NCBI RefSeq assembly: GCF_009765445.1
Contig: NZ_WHOY01000031.1
Location: forward strand, 4,158,849 to 4,222,848
Reading direction: 5' to 3'
Source of the DNA: Pantoea sp. BAV 3049
GTDB taxonomy: Bacteria; Pseudomonadota; Gammaproteobacteria; Enterobacterales; Enterobacteriaceae
Length of the DNA stretch: 64,000 nt
Below are positions 17,735 through 27,655 of this stretch, one piece after another (position 1 is the stretch's first letter; every line of letters begins with the position of its first letter). The translations under genes and the position numbers were made by a program. Below the pieces are notes generated by a model that saw only the letters and a program-made list of their open reading frames with translations, was not told the DNA's origin and searched no databases.

Positions 17735-19849
17735 TTATTCCTTACCGGCGTGAGTAATCAGCCAGCAGTTATGAATTTGACGGTTGCGGGCAAAATCCTG
17801 CGACTGGGTTTTGGCGGTAATTTCCTGTGCGGCAAGATGAAGACCGGCAAGACCCTCGTGGTCCATTTTGAACCCGCGTTTGTTGTTGGAGAACATAATG
17901 GTGCCGCCTTTACGCAGCAGCCTTTTCAGATCTTTCATCAGCAGCAGATGATCGCGCTGCACATCGAAGCTCTCTTCCATCCGCTTCGAGTTAGAGAAGG
18001 TCGGCGGATCGATAAAGATCAGATCGAACTGCTCGTCAGAATGACTCAGCCAGTTCAGGCAGTCTGCCTGCATCAGACGATGCTGACGACCGGTCAGCCC
18101 ATTCAGGCGCAGGTTGCGCTCTGCCCACTCCAGGTAGGTACGGGACATATCCACGGTCGTGGTACTGCGTGCGCCACCCAGCCCGGCATGCACGCTGGCA
18201 CTACCGGTATAAGCGAACAAATTCAGGAAATCTTTACCTTTGCTCATCTGGCCCAGCATTTTACGGGCAATACGGTGGTCCAGGAACAGACCGGTATCCA
18301 GATAGTCGGTCAGGTTGACCCAAAGTTTTGCGTTGAATTCTGAGACTTCAAAGAAATCGCCCTTCTCACCCAGCTTCTGGTACTGGCTTTTGCCCTTCTG
18401 CCGTTCACGGGTTTTCAGCACCAGACGGTTGGCAGGCAGATCCAGCACGCTCAGCGTGGCAGAAATCACATCAAACAGACGCTGACGGGCTTTGGCCGGT
18501 TCAATGGTCTTCGGCGGCGCATACTCCTGCACCACAATCCACTCACCATAGCGATCCACAGCAACGTTGTAATCCGGCAAATCGGCATCGTACAGGCGGT
18601 AGCACTCGATTCCTTCCTGTCGCGCCCACTTCTCGAGTTTTTTCAGATTCTTGCGCAGGCGGTTAGCGTAATCTTCCGCAATCTGCCCGACATTCCCTGA
18701 AGTATTAACCGCCAGCTGATAGTTTTTCTGTACGCAGTCCAGCGGGCCGTTTTTCGCTTTGAACTGGCGATCGGCACGCAGCTGGAGGCAGCTCAGCAGC
18801 TCCGGCGAGGCGCTGAACAGTGACAGATTCCAGCCGCCAAACTGGCTCTTCATAATGCGCCCTAATTGGCTATGCAGGGCAATCAGCGCCGGTTCGCTCT
18901 CCAGGCGTTCGCCGTACGGCGGATTGCTCAGCACCGTGCCGGTAATCCCTTCCGGCTGCGGGTTGGTCAGTTTCAGCACGTCCTGCACGGTGAAACTGAT
19001 AATATCGGCCAGACCAGCTTTGCGGGCATTGGCGCGGGCACGTTCAATCACCCGCGAATCATTGTCGAAGCCGTGAAAGCGGGAGGACGTTTCCTGCAAA
19101 CCACGGCGGGCGCGGATCTGTGCTTCGCTGGTCACTTCACGCCACAGCTCTTCGCTGAATTTGCTCCAGCCGGTAAAGCCCCAGTGGTGACGATGCAGGC
19201 CCGGCGCACGATCGGTGGCGATCATCGCCGCTTCAATCAGCAACGTCCCCGATCCACACATCGGATCGACCATTGGCGCACCAGCCTGCCAGCCGGAACG
19301 CAGCACGATCGCTGCCGCCAGGTTCTCTTTCAGAGGTGCCTGTCCGGTCTGCTGACGGTAGCCACGCTGATGCAGGCCCTCACCACTCAGATCCAGTGCG
19401 ATGCTGGCCTTATCATTGTTCAGCCAGACGTTGATCCGGATATCCGGCTGCTCGCGATCCACATCAGGACGCGGCAGGTTTTTACGGGTAAAGCTGTCAA
19501 CGATGGCATCTTTAACCTTCAGTGCGCCGTACTGGCTGTTGCGGATCACTTCATTCAGGCCGCTGAAATGCACGGCGAAGGTTTTATCACTGCCGAACAT
19601 CGCCGGCCAGTCGATGGCCTGCACGCCCAGATAGAGATCCAGGTCACTGTAAACGCCGCACTCGGTCAGCGGCAGCAGGATGCGGGAAGCCAGGCGGCTC
19701 CACATCAGGCTCTGATACATCAGACGATCGTCACCCTCGAAATGTACGCCGCCCTGGACGACCTGGCAAGCCTGGGCCCCCATCGCTTCCAGTTCACTTT
19801 TTAACAGCTCTTCGAGCCCACGCGCCGTACTGGCAAACAGAGAATTCAT
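17735..19849 (-). CDS. rlmL: 23S rRNA methyltransferase RlmKL (m2G2445 and m7G2069)
   Basis: 704-residue fused double methyltransferase. Order: THUMP domain (about 45-155), RlmL methyltransferase with SAM motif [14 protein letters not shown] and catalytic NPPYGERL, then the C-terminal RlmK half with [16 protein letters not shown] and the IDPPTFSNS motif. It modifies G2445 (N2) and G2069 (N7) of 23S rRNA. Start 19849 gives [16 protein letters not shown] as in the family; the longer frame upstream adds 19 non-conserved residues. First gene of the rlmL-uup-pqiABC run, divergent from ycbX across 156 bases. Confidence 0.97.
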   Translation of the reverse strand: MNSLFASTARGLEELLKSELEAMGAQACQVVQGGVHFEGDDRLMYQSLMWSRLASRILLPLTECGVYSDLDLYLGVQAIDWPAMFGSDKTFAVHFSGLNEVIRNSQYGALKVKDAIVDSFTRKNLPRPDVDREQPDIRINVWLNNDKASIALDLSGEGLHQRGYRQQTGQAPLKENLAAAIVLRSGWQAGAPMVDPMCGSGTLLIEAAMIATDRAPGLHRHHWGFTGWSKFSEELWREVTSEAQIRARRGLQETSSRFHGFDNDSRVIERARANARKAGLADIISFTVQDVLKLTNPQPEGITGTVLSNPPYGERLESEPALIALHSQLGRIMKSQFGGWNLSLFSASPELLSCLQLRADRQFKAKNGPLDCVQKNYQLAVNTSGNVGQIAEDYANRLRKNLKKLEKWARQEGIECYRLYDADLPDYNVAVDRYGEWIVVQEYAPPKTIEPAKARQRLFDVISATLSVLDLPANRLVLKTRERQKGKSQYQKLGEKGDFFEVSEFNAKLWVNLTDYLDTGLFLDHRIARKMLGQMSKGKDFLNLFAYTGSASVHAGLGGARSTTTVDMSRTYLEWAERNLRLNGLTGRQHRLMQADCLNWLSHSDEQFDLIFIDPPTFSNSKRMEESFDVQRDHLLLMKDLKRLLRKGGTIMFSNNKRGFKMDHEGLAGLHLAAQEITAKTQSQDFARNRQIHNCWLITHAGKE

Positions 19850-20005
19850 AGCGTCACTTATCGTCTTCAGAAAATTGTTGCGCATTATAGCTAATCGCGG
19901 GCTCATGTCATAAAGTTAGCTTCTTTTCGTCAGTGCTCCCGGCAGATTTCTGCACTGACACCCTCATTTAATGCCAGTTACAGACTCTCTGGCCCGGAGA
20001 CTTCC

Positions 20006-21127
20006 ATGATTAATCTGTCACGCCTGTTCATTCACCCGGTAAAATCAATGCGCGGAACCCAGGTTTCCCATGCGCAGGCGCTGGAGAGTGGGCTGGCCTT
20101 TGACCGGGTTTTTATGATCACCGAGCCGGATGGCACCTTTATTACCGCGCGTCAATATCCGGAAATGGTGCTGTTTACTCCGGCGCTGATCCAGCATGGC
20201 CTGTTTCTCTCCGCCCCAGATGGCAGCTCGGCCACCGTCCGTTTCGCCGATTTTCTGCCTGAAGCCGCCCCGACCGAAGTCTGGGGAAATCAGTTCACCT
20301 CACAGATTGCTCCCGCAGCGATAAACGACTGGCTGAGCGGCTTCTTTCCACGACCGGTTCAGCTGCGCTGGGTGGGTGCTGAAATGACCCGTCGGGTGAA
20401 ACGCTTTGAGCAGGTTCCTCTTGGTTTTGCTGACGGCTTTCCCTTCCTGCTGATCAATGAAGCCTCGCTGCACGATTTGCGCCAGCGCTGCCCGGCAGGG
20501 ATCAAATTGGAGCAGTTTCGTCCTAACCTTGTGGTCACCGGTGCCACAGCCTGGGCGGAAGACAGCTGGTCGACGGTGCGGATTGGCGACATCCTGTTCG
20601 ACATCCCCAAACCCTGTAGCCGCTGTATATTCACTACCGTCAGTCCTGAACGGGGCCGCAAACACCCCAGCGGCGAGCCGCTGAATACGCTGCAAAAATT
20701 CCGTACAGCGAAGGATGACAGTGGCGATATCGATTTTGGCCTCAACCTTATCGCCCGCAGCAGCGGTATCCTGCGGGTGGGTGATGAACTGCAGGTTCTG
20801 GCCAGCAAACCGCCACGCCCCTACGGGGCGGGCAAAGAGGTGGAATCGCTTGAGGTGCAAACCAGCACCGAACAGGAGGTCGCTATCAGCTGGCAGGGCG
20901 AAACGTTTGCGGGGAACAATCAACAGGTGCTGCTGGAACAACTGGAGATGAAAGGCTATCGCATCCCCTACTCCTGCCGTGCCGGTATCTGCGGCAGTTG
21001 CAAGGTTAATCTGCTTTCTGGTGAGGTGCGTGCATTAAAGAAAGGGGCCGTGCGCGAGGATGGCACTGTCCTGAGTTGCAGCTGCGTCCCGACTGGCGAC
21101 ATAGTATTGAGCGGACGTAATCCCTGA
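20006..21127 (+). CDS. ycbX: YcbX: MOSC domain protein with C-terminal 2Fe-2S ferredoxin domain
   Basis: 373 residues. N-terminal beta-barrel MOSC_N domain (~1-120), MOSC domain (~125-270) with the PKPCSRC motif (Cys204, Cys207; the first is the likely molybdenum ligand), then a plant-type ferredoxin domain with Cys324, Cys329, Cys332 and a fourth ligand at Cys358 or Cys360. In E. coli YcbX uses molybdenum cofactor and electrons from CysJ to reduce N-hydroxylated bases such as 6-hydroxylaminopurine. The fused ferredoxin fits an electron-accepting role. Convergent with zapC; the 89 bases between them show no clear terminator. Confidence 0.95.
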   Translation: MINLSRLFIHPVKSMRGTQVSHAQALESGLAFDRVFMITEPDGTFITARQYPEMVLFTPALIQHGLFLSAPDGSSATVRFADFLPEAAPTEVWGNQFTSQIAPAAINDWLSGFFPRPVQLRWVGAEMTRRVKRFEQVPLGFADGFPFLLINEASLHDLRQRCPAGIKLEQFRPNLVVTGATAWAEDSWSTVRIGDILFDIPKPCSRCIFTTVSPERGRKHPSGEPLNTLQKFRTAKDDSGDIDFGLNLIARSSGILRVGDELQVLASKPPRPYGAGKEVESLEVQTSTEQEVAISWQGETFAGNNQQVLLEQLEMKGYRIPYSCRAGICGSCKVNLLSGEVRALKKGAVREDGTVLSCSCVPTGDIVLSGRNP

Positions 21128-21216
21128 TGACCCCGACCAGGTTTGGCGCTCAGCAAGGGAGGCTCCATCAGGAACCTGCACGGGTATTCAGTTTTGAGAA
21201 CTAAGCGGGGCCGTAT

Positions 21217-21762
21217 TCAGACAGCCCGCGCAAGGGAGAGATTTTGTGGCTGTACAAGCGGCAACAGACGGTCGTGCATTACTTTAATAGCATCGCCCAG
21301 TACCATCCCTTTGCCTGCCAGAGTCAGCTGAGGTTGCGCCAGCAGGCACAGCGAGGCACTTTCACCCGCTTCCACCACCAGCAACAGAGCTTCGTCACCA
21401 TTTTCACACAGACGAACCGCCACCAGCTCACCTTCAGCCGGTTGCCACTCACCCTGACGGTGGGTCTCAAAATGCCAGCTCTTCGGCATCAGTGGCTTCA
21501 GAAAGCGACAGGCCACCAACGCATTCAGCACCAGCTCGGCACGCTGATCGGCATTCAGTTCACAGCTGCGGCACTTCTCTTCAAAGGTGAAAAACAGAGC
21601 GGCATCATCGACACAAAATCCAGAGGTATCAAAGGCATCCGGCGTCAGCATCTTGCGGGGGAAACGTGAACGGAACAGCATACCGTCGGCCAGATCCAGC
21701 ATCATGCGATCGTGTTCGGCATCAAAAAACCAGCGCCAGCTGTCGTCAGGTTTAATCCTCAT
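21217..21762 (-). CDS. zapC: Cell division protein ZapC
   Basis: 181-residue cytoplasmic protein that bundles FtsZ filaments and is found at the Z ring. Start 21762 gives the family N-terminus [24 protein letters not shown] precedes it by 7 bases. Upstream codons to 21849 are in frame but not family-like. Conserved core [30 protein letters not shown] and [23 protein letters not shown] is present. It lies downstream of pyrD on the same strand but is separated from it by a terminator hairpin and 175 bases, so it probably has its own promoter. SulA, the inhibitor of FtsZ, is also encoded in this window. Confidence 0.95.
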   Translation of the reverse strand: MRIKPDDSWRWFFDAEHDRMMLDLADGMLFRSRFPRKMLTPDAFDTSGFCVDDAALFFTFEEKCRSCELNADQRAELVLNALVACRFLKPLMPKSWHFETHRQGEWQPAEGELVAVRLCENGDEALLLVVEAGESASLCLLAQPQLTLAGKGMVLGDAIKVMHDRLLPLVQPQNLSLARAV

Positions 21763-21890
21763 GATCGGTCCTGTAGTGAGAAATGAAAATCCGCTATTTG
21801 TTGGCGTTGCCGGTTCAACTAAGCAGCTGGGTTTAACCGGAATCGTCAAAATAGTCTGAATATCGTTTAAACAGGATAAAATATAAACGA

Positions 21891-21917
21891 GCCAGAGGCG
21901 AAAATAAAGCCCCTGGC
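21891..21917 (-). terminator. Terminator-like hairpin after pyrD
   Basis: GCCAGAGGC (21891-21899) and GCCCCTGGC (21909-21917) form a 9-pair stem with one G-U pair. On the minus strand it is followed by TCGTTTATATTTT, a broken T run, so termination may be partial. Confidence 0.65.
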
Positions 21918-21937
21918 ATATTTAAATAAGAACCAGC

Positions 21938-22945
21938 TTAGAGGTGGGTCACAATTTCTTTTATCAGCGGCGGACCTTTGTAAATAAATCCGGAATATAT
22001 TTGCACCAGCGAAGCGCCAGCGGCAACTTTTTCCCTCGCTGAAACCAGCGAATCAATACCACCCACGCCAATAATTGGCAGGCGCCCCTGAAGTTCCAGG
22101 GAGAGGCGACGAATAACTTCAGTGCTGCGCGACTGAACCGGACGACCACTTAATCCTCCCGCTTCATCACTGTGTTTTAAGCCGCTGACCAGCGAACGGT
22201 CAAGAGTGGTATTGGTGGCAATCACACCATCAATATTATGGCGAACTAAACTATCGGCAATTTGGATCAATTCTTCTTCTGAAAGATCCGGCGCGATCTT
22301 TACCGTCACCGGAACATATTTGTGATGAATCGTTGCAAGATCTTTCTGCTTTTGTTTTACCGCCTGCAAGAGATCGTCCAGCGCCTCACCATATTGCAGC
22401 GTGCGTAAACCTGGCGTGTTAGGTGAAGAGATATTGATCGCGATATAGCCCGCGTAAGGATAAATTTTATCCATGCAGGTTAAATAATCGTCCTTGCCCT
22501 GCTCAACCGGGGTATCTTTATTTTTGCCAATATTAATCCCTAACACGCCGTCGAAATGAGACTTTTTGACATTCTCGACCAGACGATCCACACCCAGATT
22601 ATTAAACCCCATCCGGTTAATAATCCCTTCCGCTTCCAGCACGCGGAACATCCTTGGCTTATCGTTGCCCGGCTGTGGGCGCGGCGTGACGGTACCGATT
22701 TCAATAAAGCCGAAGCCCATTGCGCCAAAGGCATCAATGCACTCACCGTTTTTATCCAGGCCAGCAGCCAGACCAAGGGCGTTTTTAAACGTCAGCCCCA
22801 TGCAGGTCACCGGCTTAAAAGGAAGAGACTGGCGAACCAGGTGAATAAGAGGTGTACCGGTAACCCGATGCAGCTGCGTGAGGGTCAGTTCATGCGCACG
22901 CTCAGCATCAAGCTGAAACAGCGCCTTACGAACCAGATTGTACAT
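21938..22945 (-). CDS. pyrD: Dihydroorotate dehydrogenase (quinone), class 2
   Basis: Oxidises dihydroorotate to orotate at the inner membrane, passing electrons through FMN to quinone; fourth step of pyrimidine synthesis. 335 residues. The N-terminal ~40 residues ([22 protein letters not shown]) form the membrane-associating helices that mark class 2. Catalytic serine is Ser174 in [12 protein letters not shown]-binding blocks [21 protein letters not shown] and PIIGVGGI are visible. GGAG precedes the ATG by 5 bases. Upstream features are a leader hairpin and a distant PurR-like box. Confidence 0.98.
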   Translation of the reverse strand: MYNLVRKALFQLDAERAHELTLTQLHRVTGTPLIHLVRQSLPFKPVTCMGLTFKNALGLAAGLDKNGECIDAFGAMGFGFIEIGTVTPRPQPGNDKPRMFRVLEAEGIINRMGFNNLGVDRLVENVKKSHFDGVLGINIGKNKDTPVEQGKDDYLTCMDKIYPYAGYIAINISSPNTPGLRTLQYGEALDDLLQAVKQKQKDLATIHHKYVPVTVKIAPDLSEEELIQIADSLVRHNIDGVIATNTTLDRSLVSGLKHSDEAGGLSGRPVQSRSTEVIRRLSLELQGRLPIIGVGGIDSLVSAREKVAAGASLVQIYSGFIYKGPPLIKEIVTHL

Positions 22946-22959
22946 GATCGCTCCTGAAT

Positions 22960-22975
22960 GCCCGAAGCCCCGGGC
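22960..22975 (-). promoter_or_regulatory. pyrD leader hairpin
   Basis: GCCCG (22960-22964) and CGGGC (22971-22975) form a stem on the minus strand 15 bases before the pyrD ATG, just ahead of the CAGGAG ribosome binding site. A weak promoter (TTATAT, 16 bases, TTAGTC on the minus strand) would start transcripts in CCAGG immediately before it. In E. coli and Salmonella pyrD is controlled by transcription start-site switching that decides whether a 5' hairpin masks the ribosome binding site; this layout would fit, but that is inference. Confidence 0.45.
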
Positions 22976-23332
22976 CTGGAAAGGACTAACAGTTAATATC
23001 TTGCGATATAAACCCTGAAATTTGCGTTCGCCGTCCGGGGACGATCCTTCCCACCTTTATTATGTCTGGTATGAATGTGGCAAGGTTTACGCAGTGACGC
23101 TGCAGGCGCGGGGGAAAATGGTAAAGTCCTTTAAGCCGAAAGTAAAACGTTTGCGCTGAAATGATCGTACTCCGCCAGATGCCGCTCCGCGCCTGCCGTT
23201 CTTCCTCTATATCCAAAAAGTGACTTATCTCTGCCGGATAAATCATTTAAGCCTCCTGCCTGCCTCTGCCAGGATAGTTTCATTCCTTCGGAAATAAGTT
23301 TAATCAATAACTTTTAGTTATAAGGAGTGGTT
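22976..23332. other. pyrD-ssuE intergenic region
   Basis: Holds divergent promoters for pyrD and ssuEADCB. In E. coli the elf (ycbQRST) fimbrial genes and ycbUVF occupy this place; here they are absent. A plus-strand frame from TTG 23022 to TGA 23159 has ordinary-looking codon use but no ribosome binding site (see findings). An 86-codon minus-strand frame (22986-23246) has no family resemblance. I cannot recognise the Cbl-binding site expected for ssu genes. Confidence 0.6.
23141..23156 (-). promoter_or_regulatory. PurR-like box upstream of pyrD
   Basis: On the minus strand GCGCAAACGTTTTACT matches the PurR consensus ACGCAAACGTTTTCGT at 13 of 16 positions, including the central CAAACGTTTT core. 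PurR represses pyrD in E. coli. The box is about 195 bases from the pyrD start codon, farther than expected for direct repression of a promoter close to the gene. Confidence 0.4.
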
Positions 23333-23884
23333 ATGCGCGTTATTACTTTGGCGGGAAGCCCTCGCTACCCCTCTCGCTCCACAGCTCTGCTCAGCCTCTG
23401 CCAGCAGGCACTCGAAAAGCGCGGCGTCGAAGTCATCCCGTGGAATCTGCATAATTTTCATCCTGAAGATCTGCTCTATGCCCGTTTTGATTCTCCGGCC
23501 CTGCTGGCACTGAAAGAAGATCTTGCCACTGCAGACGGGCTGATTATCGCCACTCCGGTCTACAAGGCTTCCTTCTCTGGTGCACTGAAAACGATCCTGG
23601 ACCTGCTTCCCGAGCGCGCACTGGAACATAAAGTGGTTCTGCCACTGGCAACGGGCGGCACCATCGCGCACATGCTGGCGGTCGATTACGCCCTTAAGCC
23701 GGTACTTAATGCACTTAAAGCACAGGAAGTGCTGCATGGTGTCTTTGCCGACGACGCACAAATTACCAATTACGACCGTACGCCGGAACTGTCATCAGTG
23801 CTGGCGTCCCGTATTGCGGAATCAGTAGAAACCTTCTGGCACGCCCTGGCCCGTCGCCACCAGCCACTGGCCGCTGCTGTATAA
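23333..23884 (+). CDS. ssuE: NADPH-dependent FMN reductase SsuE
   Basis: Supplies reduced FMN to the monooxygenase SsuD. 183 residues with flavodoxin-like fold: LAGSPR (phosphate-binding loop), [27 protein letters not shown] and LPLATGGT(I)[12 protein letters not shown] are family blocks. ATG 23333 is taken as start because AAGGAG (23322-23327) is 5 bases before it; a GTG at 23327 overlaps that site. First gene of the ssuEADCB operon, which lets cells use alkanesulfonates as sulfur source under sulfate limitation. In E. coli control is by Cbl and CysB. Confidence 0.97.
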   Translation: MRVITLAGSPRYPSRSTALLSLCQQALEKRGVEVIPWNLHNFHPEDLLYARFDSPALLALKEDLATADGLIIATPVYKASFSGALKTILDLLPERALEHKVVLPLATGGTIAHMLAVDYALKPVLNALKAQEVLHGVFADDAQITNYDRTPELSSVLASRIAESVETFWHALARRHQPLAAAV

Positions 23885-23901
23885 AGTTTAAGGAAAGAAC
23901 G

Positions 23902-24861
23902 ATGAGCCTGTTTTCACGTTTAGCTTCGGCGCTGGTTATCGGCAGCATTCTGACCAGCAGCGCATTTGCTGCTGAGCCCGTCGCACCCAAGACGTTCCGC
24001 ATTGGTTACCAGAAGGGCTCGGTCAGCATGGTGCTGGCCCGCTCACATCAGCTACTGGAAAAACGTTTTCCCGACACACTAATCAAATGGGTTGAATTCC
24101 CGGCCGGACCGCAAATGCTTGAAGCCCTGAATGTGAACAGCATCGACCTGGGCAGTACCGGCGATATTCCGCCTATTTTTGCCCAGGCCGCCGGTGCCGA
24201 TCTGCTGTATGTTGGAGCCGAGCCGCCAAAGCCGAAAGCAGAAGTGATCCTGGTTGCGAAAAACAGCCCGATCCAAACCGTAGCTGAACTTAAAGGCCAC
24301 AAGGTCGCTTTCCAGAAAGGCTCCAGCTCACATAACCTGCTGCTACGCGCGCTGGAAAAAGCCGGGCTGAAGTTCAGCGATATCCGGCCCACTTACCTGA
24401 CACCTGCTGATGCGCGTGCCGCCTTCCAACAGGGCGATGTGGCTGCCTGGGCCATTTGGGATCCCTACTACTCCGCCGCATTGCTGGAAGGCGGGGCCAG
24501 GGTACTGACCGATGGCAGCCAGTTGAATCAGACGGGTTCGTTCTACCTCGCGACCCGCCCTTTCACTGAAGCCAACGGCACCTTTATCACTCAGGTATTA
24601 CAGACCTTCAGTCAGGCAGATGCGCTGACTATCAGCGACCGCAATAACAGTATCAACCTGCTTTCCCAGGCGATGGGCCTGCCAAAACCGGTGATCGCCA
24701 GCTATCTGGATCACCGCCCGCCGACCACCATCGGCCCGGTCAGCGACAAAACGGCGAAGCTGCAGCAGCAAACCGCCGACCTGTTTTACGCCAATCATCT
24801 GATGCCGGTGAAAGTCGATATTGCCAGCCGTATCTGGCATGACGCACCGTCCCCCCATTAA
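23902..24861 (+). CDS. ssuA: Periplasmic aliphatic sulfonate-binding protein SsuA
   Basis: 319 residues. Signal peptide of 23 residues ending SAFA before AEPVAPK. Mature protein is a class II periplasmic binding protein of the NitT/TauT/SsuA family: [17 protein letters not shown], then [26 protein letters not shown] and the [18 protein letters not shown] segment. Delivers sulfonates to the SsuC-SsuB transporter. 17 bases after ssuE, with AAGGAAAG upstream of the ATG. Confidence 0.97.
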   Translation: MSLFSRLASALVIGSILTSSAFAAEPVAPKTFRIGYQKGSVSMVLARSHQLLEKRFPDTLIKWVEFPAGPQMLEALNVNSIDLGSTGDIPPIFAQAAGADLLYVGAEPPKPKAEVILVAKNSPIQTVAELKGHKVAFQKGSSSHNLLLRALEKAGLKFSDIRPTYLTPADARAAFQQGDVAAWAIWDPYYSAALLEGGARVLTDGSQLNQTGSFYLATRPFTEANGTFITQVLQTFSQADALTISDRNNSINLLSQAMGLPKPVIASYLDHRPPTTIGPVSDKTAKLQQQTADLFYANHLMPVKVDIASRIWHDAPSPH

Positions 24862-24872
24862 GGAGTCGTATT

Positions 24873-26018
24873 ATGAGCCTTTCCGTTTTCTGGTTTCTGC
24901 CCACTCATGGTGATGGCCACTATTTAGGCACGGCAGACGGTGCCCGTCCGGTGGATCACGGATATTTGCAGCAGATTGCCCAGGCGGCCGACCGCCTTGG
25001 CTTCGGTGGTGTGCTGATCCCGACCGGCCGTTCCTGCGAAGATGCGTGGCTGGTTGCAGCCTCACTGGTCCCGGTGACCCAGCGCCTGCGTTTTCTGGTG
25101 GCACTGCGTCCGGGCGTCATCTCCCCGACTCAGGCAGCCCGCCAGGCGGCCACGCTGGATCGCCTCTCCAATGGCCGCGCCCTGTTTAATTTGGTCACCG
25201 GAGGTGATGCGGAAGAACTGGCCGGAGACGGCGTGTTTCTCGATCACCGCGAACGTTATCAAGAATCGGCTGAATTCACCCGCGTCTGGCGTCGGGTGCT
25301 GGAAGGCGAAACGGTCGATTATGAAGGCAAGCATGTACATGTCCGTGGCGCACGCCTGATGTTTAAACCCGTTCAGCAGCCCCGCCCACCGCTGTGGTTT
25401 GGCGGATCGTCTGAGCCAGCTCAGGATCTCGCTGCTGAACAGGTGGATGTCTATCTGACGTGGGGCGAACCCCCTGTTCAGGTCAAAGAGAAAATTGAAC
25501 AGGTGCGAGCCAAAGCCGCGGCTCAGGGCCGCAAAGTAAAATTTGGCATTCGTCTGCATGTCATCGTTCGCGAAACAAATGAAGAAGCCTGGCGTGCCGC
25601 AGATCGTCTGATCTCTCATCTTGATGACGCCACCATTGCCAAAGCCCAGGCGGCGCTGGCGCGTACAGACTCCGTTGGCCAGCAACGGATGGCTGCTCTG
25701 CATGGCGGACGCCGCGATAAGCTCGAAATCAGTCCTAACCTGTGGGCAGGCGTCGGACTGGTACGTGGCGGAGCGGGTACGGCACTGGTCGGTGATGGCG
25801 AAACCGTGGCGGCAAGAATGCAGGAGTATGCCGATCTGGGTATCGAAACCTTTATCCTGTCCGGTTATCCACACCTGGAAGAAGCGTATCGCGTGGGTGA
25901 ACTTCTGTTCCCGCATCTGGATCTCAATGTGCCGGAAATTCCGCAACCGCGTGTGGTTTCCGCTCATGGTGAAGCCGTGGCTAACGACTTTACCCCGCAA
26001 AAAGTCTCGCAGAGTTAG
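24873..26018 (+). CDS. ssuD: FMNH2-dependent alkanesulfonate monooxygenase SsuD
   Basis: Two-component flavin monooxygenase that splits C1-C14 alkanesulfonates to aldehyde and sulfite, using FMNH2 from SsuE. 381 residues, same as E. coli. TIM-barrel of the bacterial luciferase family: [14 protein letters not shown] at the N-terminus, [11 protein letters not shown] with Cys55 (Cys54 in mature numbering of E. coli), and [15 protein letters not shown]. The mobile loop with the conserved arginine lies near [14 protein letters not shown]. 11 bases after ssuA with GGAG upstream. Confidence 0.98.
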   Translation: MSLSVFWFLPTHGDGHYLGTADGARPVDHGYLQQIAQAADRLGFGGVLIPTGRSCEDAWLVAASLVPVTQRLRFLVALRPGVISPTQAARQAATLDRLSNGRALFNLVTGGDAEELAGDGVFLDHRERYQESAEFTRVWRRVLEGETVDYEGKHVHVRGARLMFKPVQQPRPPLWFGGSSEPAQDLAAEQVDVYLTWGEPPVQVKEKIEQVRAKAAAQGRKVKFGIRLHVIVRETNEEAWRAADRLISHLDDATIAKAQAALARTDSVGQQRMAALHGGRRDKLEISPNLWAGVGLVRGGAGTALVGDGETVAARMQEYADLGIETFILSGYPHLEEAYRVGELLFPHLDLNVPEIPQPRVVSAHGEAVANDFTPQKVSQS

Positions 26019-26026
26019 AGGTCATC

Positions 26027-26818
26027 ATGAACAAGCAATTAAACCGCATTGGCAATCAGCTGCTGCCGTGGGCGCTGCCGGTTCTGTTAGTGGTGGTGTG
26101 GCAAATCGCCTCACAAACCGGCTGGCTCTCTACCCGTATCCTGCCCTCGCCGGAAGCGATTGTGGTGACGTTCTGGAAGCTGACCGCCAGCGGAGAACTC
26201 TGGCAGAACCTGGCAATCAGTACCTGGCGTGCAGCGATTGGCTTTGCCATCGGCGGCTCGCTTGGTCTGGTTCTTGGTCTGATCACCGGCATGTCCCGCA
26301 CGGGCGAACGCCTGCTGGATACTTCGGTACAGATGATCCGTAACGTACCGCATCTGGCACTGATCCCGCTGGTCATTTTGTGGTTCGGCATTGATGAGTC
26401 AGCCAAGATTTTCCTGGTGGCACTGGGGACACTTTTCCCGATCTACCTCAACACCTATCACGGCATCCGTAATATTGACCGCGGGCTGGTGGAGATGGCC
26501 CGCAGCTATGGGCTTTCCGGCTGGAGCCTGTTTATCCAGGTGGTCCTGCCGGGCGCGCTGCCGTCGATCATGGTTGGCGTCAGGTTCGCCCTGGGCCTGA
26601 TGTGGCTGACGCTGATCGTCGCGGAGACTATTTCCGCCAACTCCGGCATCGGTTATCTGGCAATGAATGCCCGTGAGTTCCTGCAAACGGATGTGGTAGT
26701 GGTTGCCATTATTCTTTACGCCCTGCTCGGTAAACTGGCTGACGTCAGCGCGTTGTTACTGGAACGTGTCTGGCTGCGCTGGCATCCGGCTTATCAACTG
26801 AAAGAGGAAAACGCATGA
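26027..26818 (+). CDS. ssuC: Sulfonate ABC transporter permease SsuC
   Basis: 263-residue inner membrane permease with about six helices. The EAA loop that contacts the ATPase is the segment [30 protein letters not shown]. Other family blocks: [14 protein letters not shown] and [19 protein letters not shown]. The stop overlaps the ssuB start (ATGA, 26815-26818), so the two are coupled. Confidence 0.97.
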   Translation: MNKQLNRIGNQLLPWALPVLLVVVWQIASQTGWLSTRILPSPEAIVVTFWKLTASGELWQNLAISTWRAAIGFAIGGSLGLVLGLITGMSRTGERLLDTSVQMIRNVPHLALIPLVILWFGIDESAKIFLVALGTLFPIYLNTYHGIRNIDRGLVEMARSYGLSGWSLFIQVVLPGALPSIMVGVRFALGLMWLTLIVAETISANSGIGYLAMNAREFLQTDVVVVAIILYALLGKLADVSALLLERVWLRWHPAYQLKEENA

Positions 26819-27603
26819 GCGAAATAACTCCGTCACCGGCGCGCCTCAATGCCGGTACACCTCTGGTGGTCAATAGCGTCAGCAAGCAGTACAAGGGCCG
26901 TACCGTACTGAACAACATCGACCTGCATATCCCGTCTGGCCAGTTTGTGGCTGTCGTTGGCCGCAGCGGCTGCGGAAAGAGTACCCTGCTGCGTCTGCTG
27001 GCCGGGTTGGAAAAAACCACCTCTGGCGAACTGCTGGCCGGTAACGCTCCGCTTTGCGAGGCGCAGGATGATACGCGCCTGATGTTCCAGGATGACCGCC
27101 TGCTGCCGTGGAAAAGTGTAATTGATAACGTCGGGCTGGGTCTGAAGGGCAAGTCGTGGAAAGCCGATGCCATGGACGCGCTGACCGCTGTCGGGCTGTC
27201 AGAGAGGGCCAAAGAGTGGCCTGCCGCTCTGTCAGGCGGACAGAAACAGCGTGTGGCGCTGGCCCGTGCTTTGATCCACCGCCCAGGCCTGCTGCTGCTG
27301 GATGAGCCGCTGGGCGCGCTGGATGCGTTAACAAGAATCGAAATGCAGGATCTGATTGAATCGCTGTGGCAGCAACATCACTTCACCGTGCTGCTGGTGA
27401 CGCATGACGTCAGTGAAGCTGTGGCGATGGCTGACCGCGTGCTGCTGATCGAAGAGGGAAATATCGGTCTTGATCTGACTGTCGATCTTCCCCGCCCGCG
27501 ACGTAAAGGATCGGTGCGCCTGGCGGAGCTGGAAGCTGAAGTGCTGGATCGGGTGATGAAAAGATCGCCGGTTGAAGCGCAAAAACGCTACGCACAACGT
27601 TAA
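26815..27603 (+). CDS. ssuB: Sulfonate ABC transporter ATPase SsuB
   Basis: 262-residue ATPase that powers SsuC. Walker [11 protein letters not shown]-loop [12 protein letters not shown], signature [15 protein letters not shown], Walker [13 protein letters not shown], and switch histidine in [11 protein letters not shown]. About seven residues longer than E. coli SsuB, from an extended N-terminus. Last gene of the operon; its stop codon abuts the terminator shared with pepN. Confidence 0.97.
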   Translation: MSEITPSPARLNAGTPLVVNSVSKQYKGRTVLNNIDLHIPSGQFVAVVGRSGCGKSTLLRLLAGLEKTTSGELLAGNAPLCEAQDDTRLMFQDDRLLPWKSVIDNVGLGLKGKSWKADAMDALTAVGLSERAKEWPAALSGGQKQRVALARALIHRPGLLLLDEPLGALDALTRIEMQDLIESLWQQHHFTVLLVTHDVSEAVAMADRVLLIEEGNIGLDLTVDLPRPRRKGSVRLAELEAEVLDRVMKRSPVEAQKRYAQR

Positions 27604-27633
27604 AAAAAGGGGCGAATCCAGAATTCGCCCCTT
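27601..27633. terminator. Terminator shared by ssuB and pepN
   Basis: AAGGGGCGAAT (27607-27617) and ATTCGCCCCTT (27623-27633): perfect 11-pair stem, 5-base loop. On the minus strand it is followed by a run of T opposite 27602-27608, giving pepN a strong terminator. On the plus strand only CCTCTCT follows, so it is weaker for ssu. Confidence 0.88.
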
Positions 27634-27655
27634 CCTCTCTACTGCTTCAGATTAC

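Noticed and set aside
22986..23246. 86-codon minus-strand frame upstream of pyrD
   Set aside because: No recognisable domain, codon use unlike neighbours, and it covers the pyrD promoter region.
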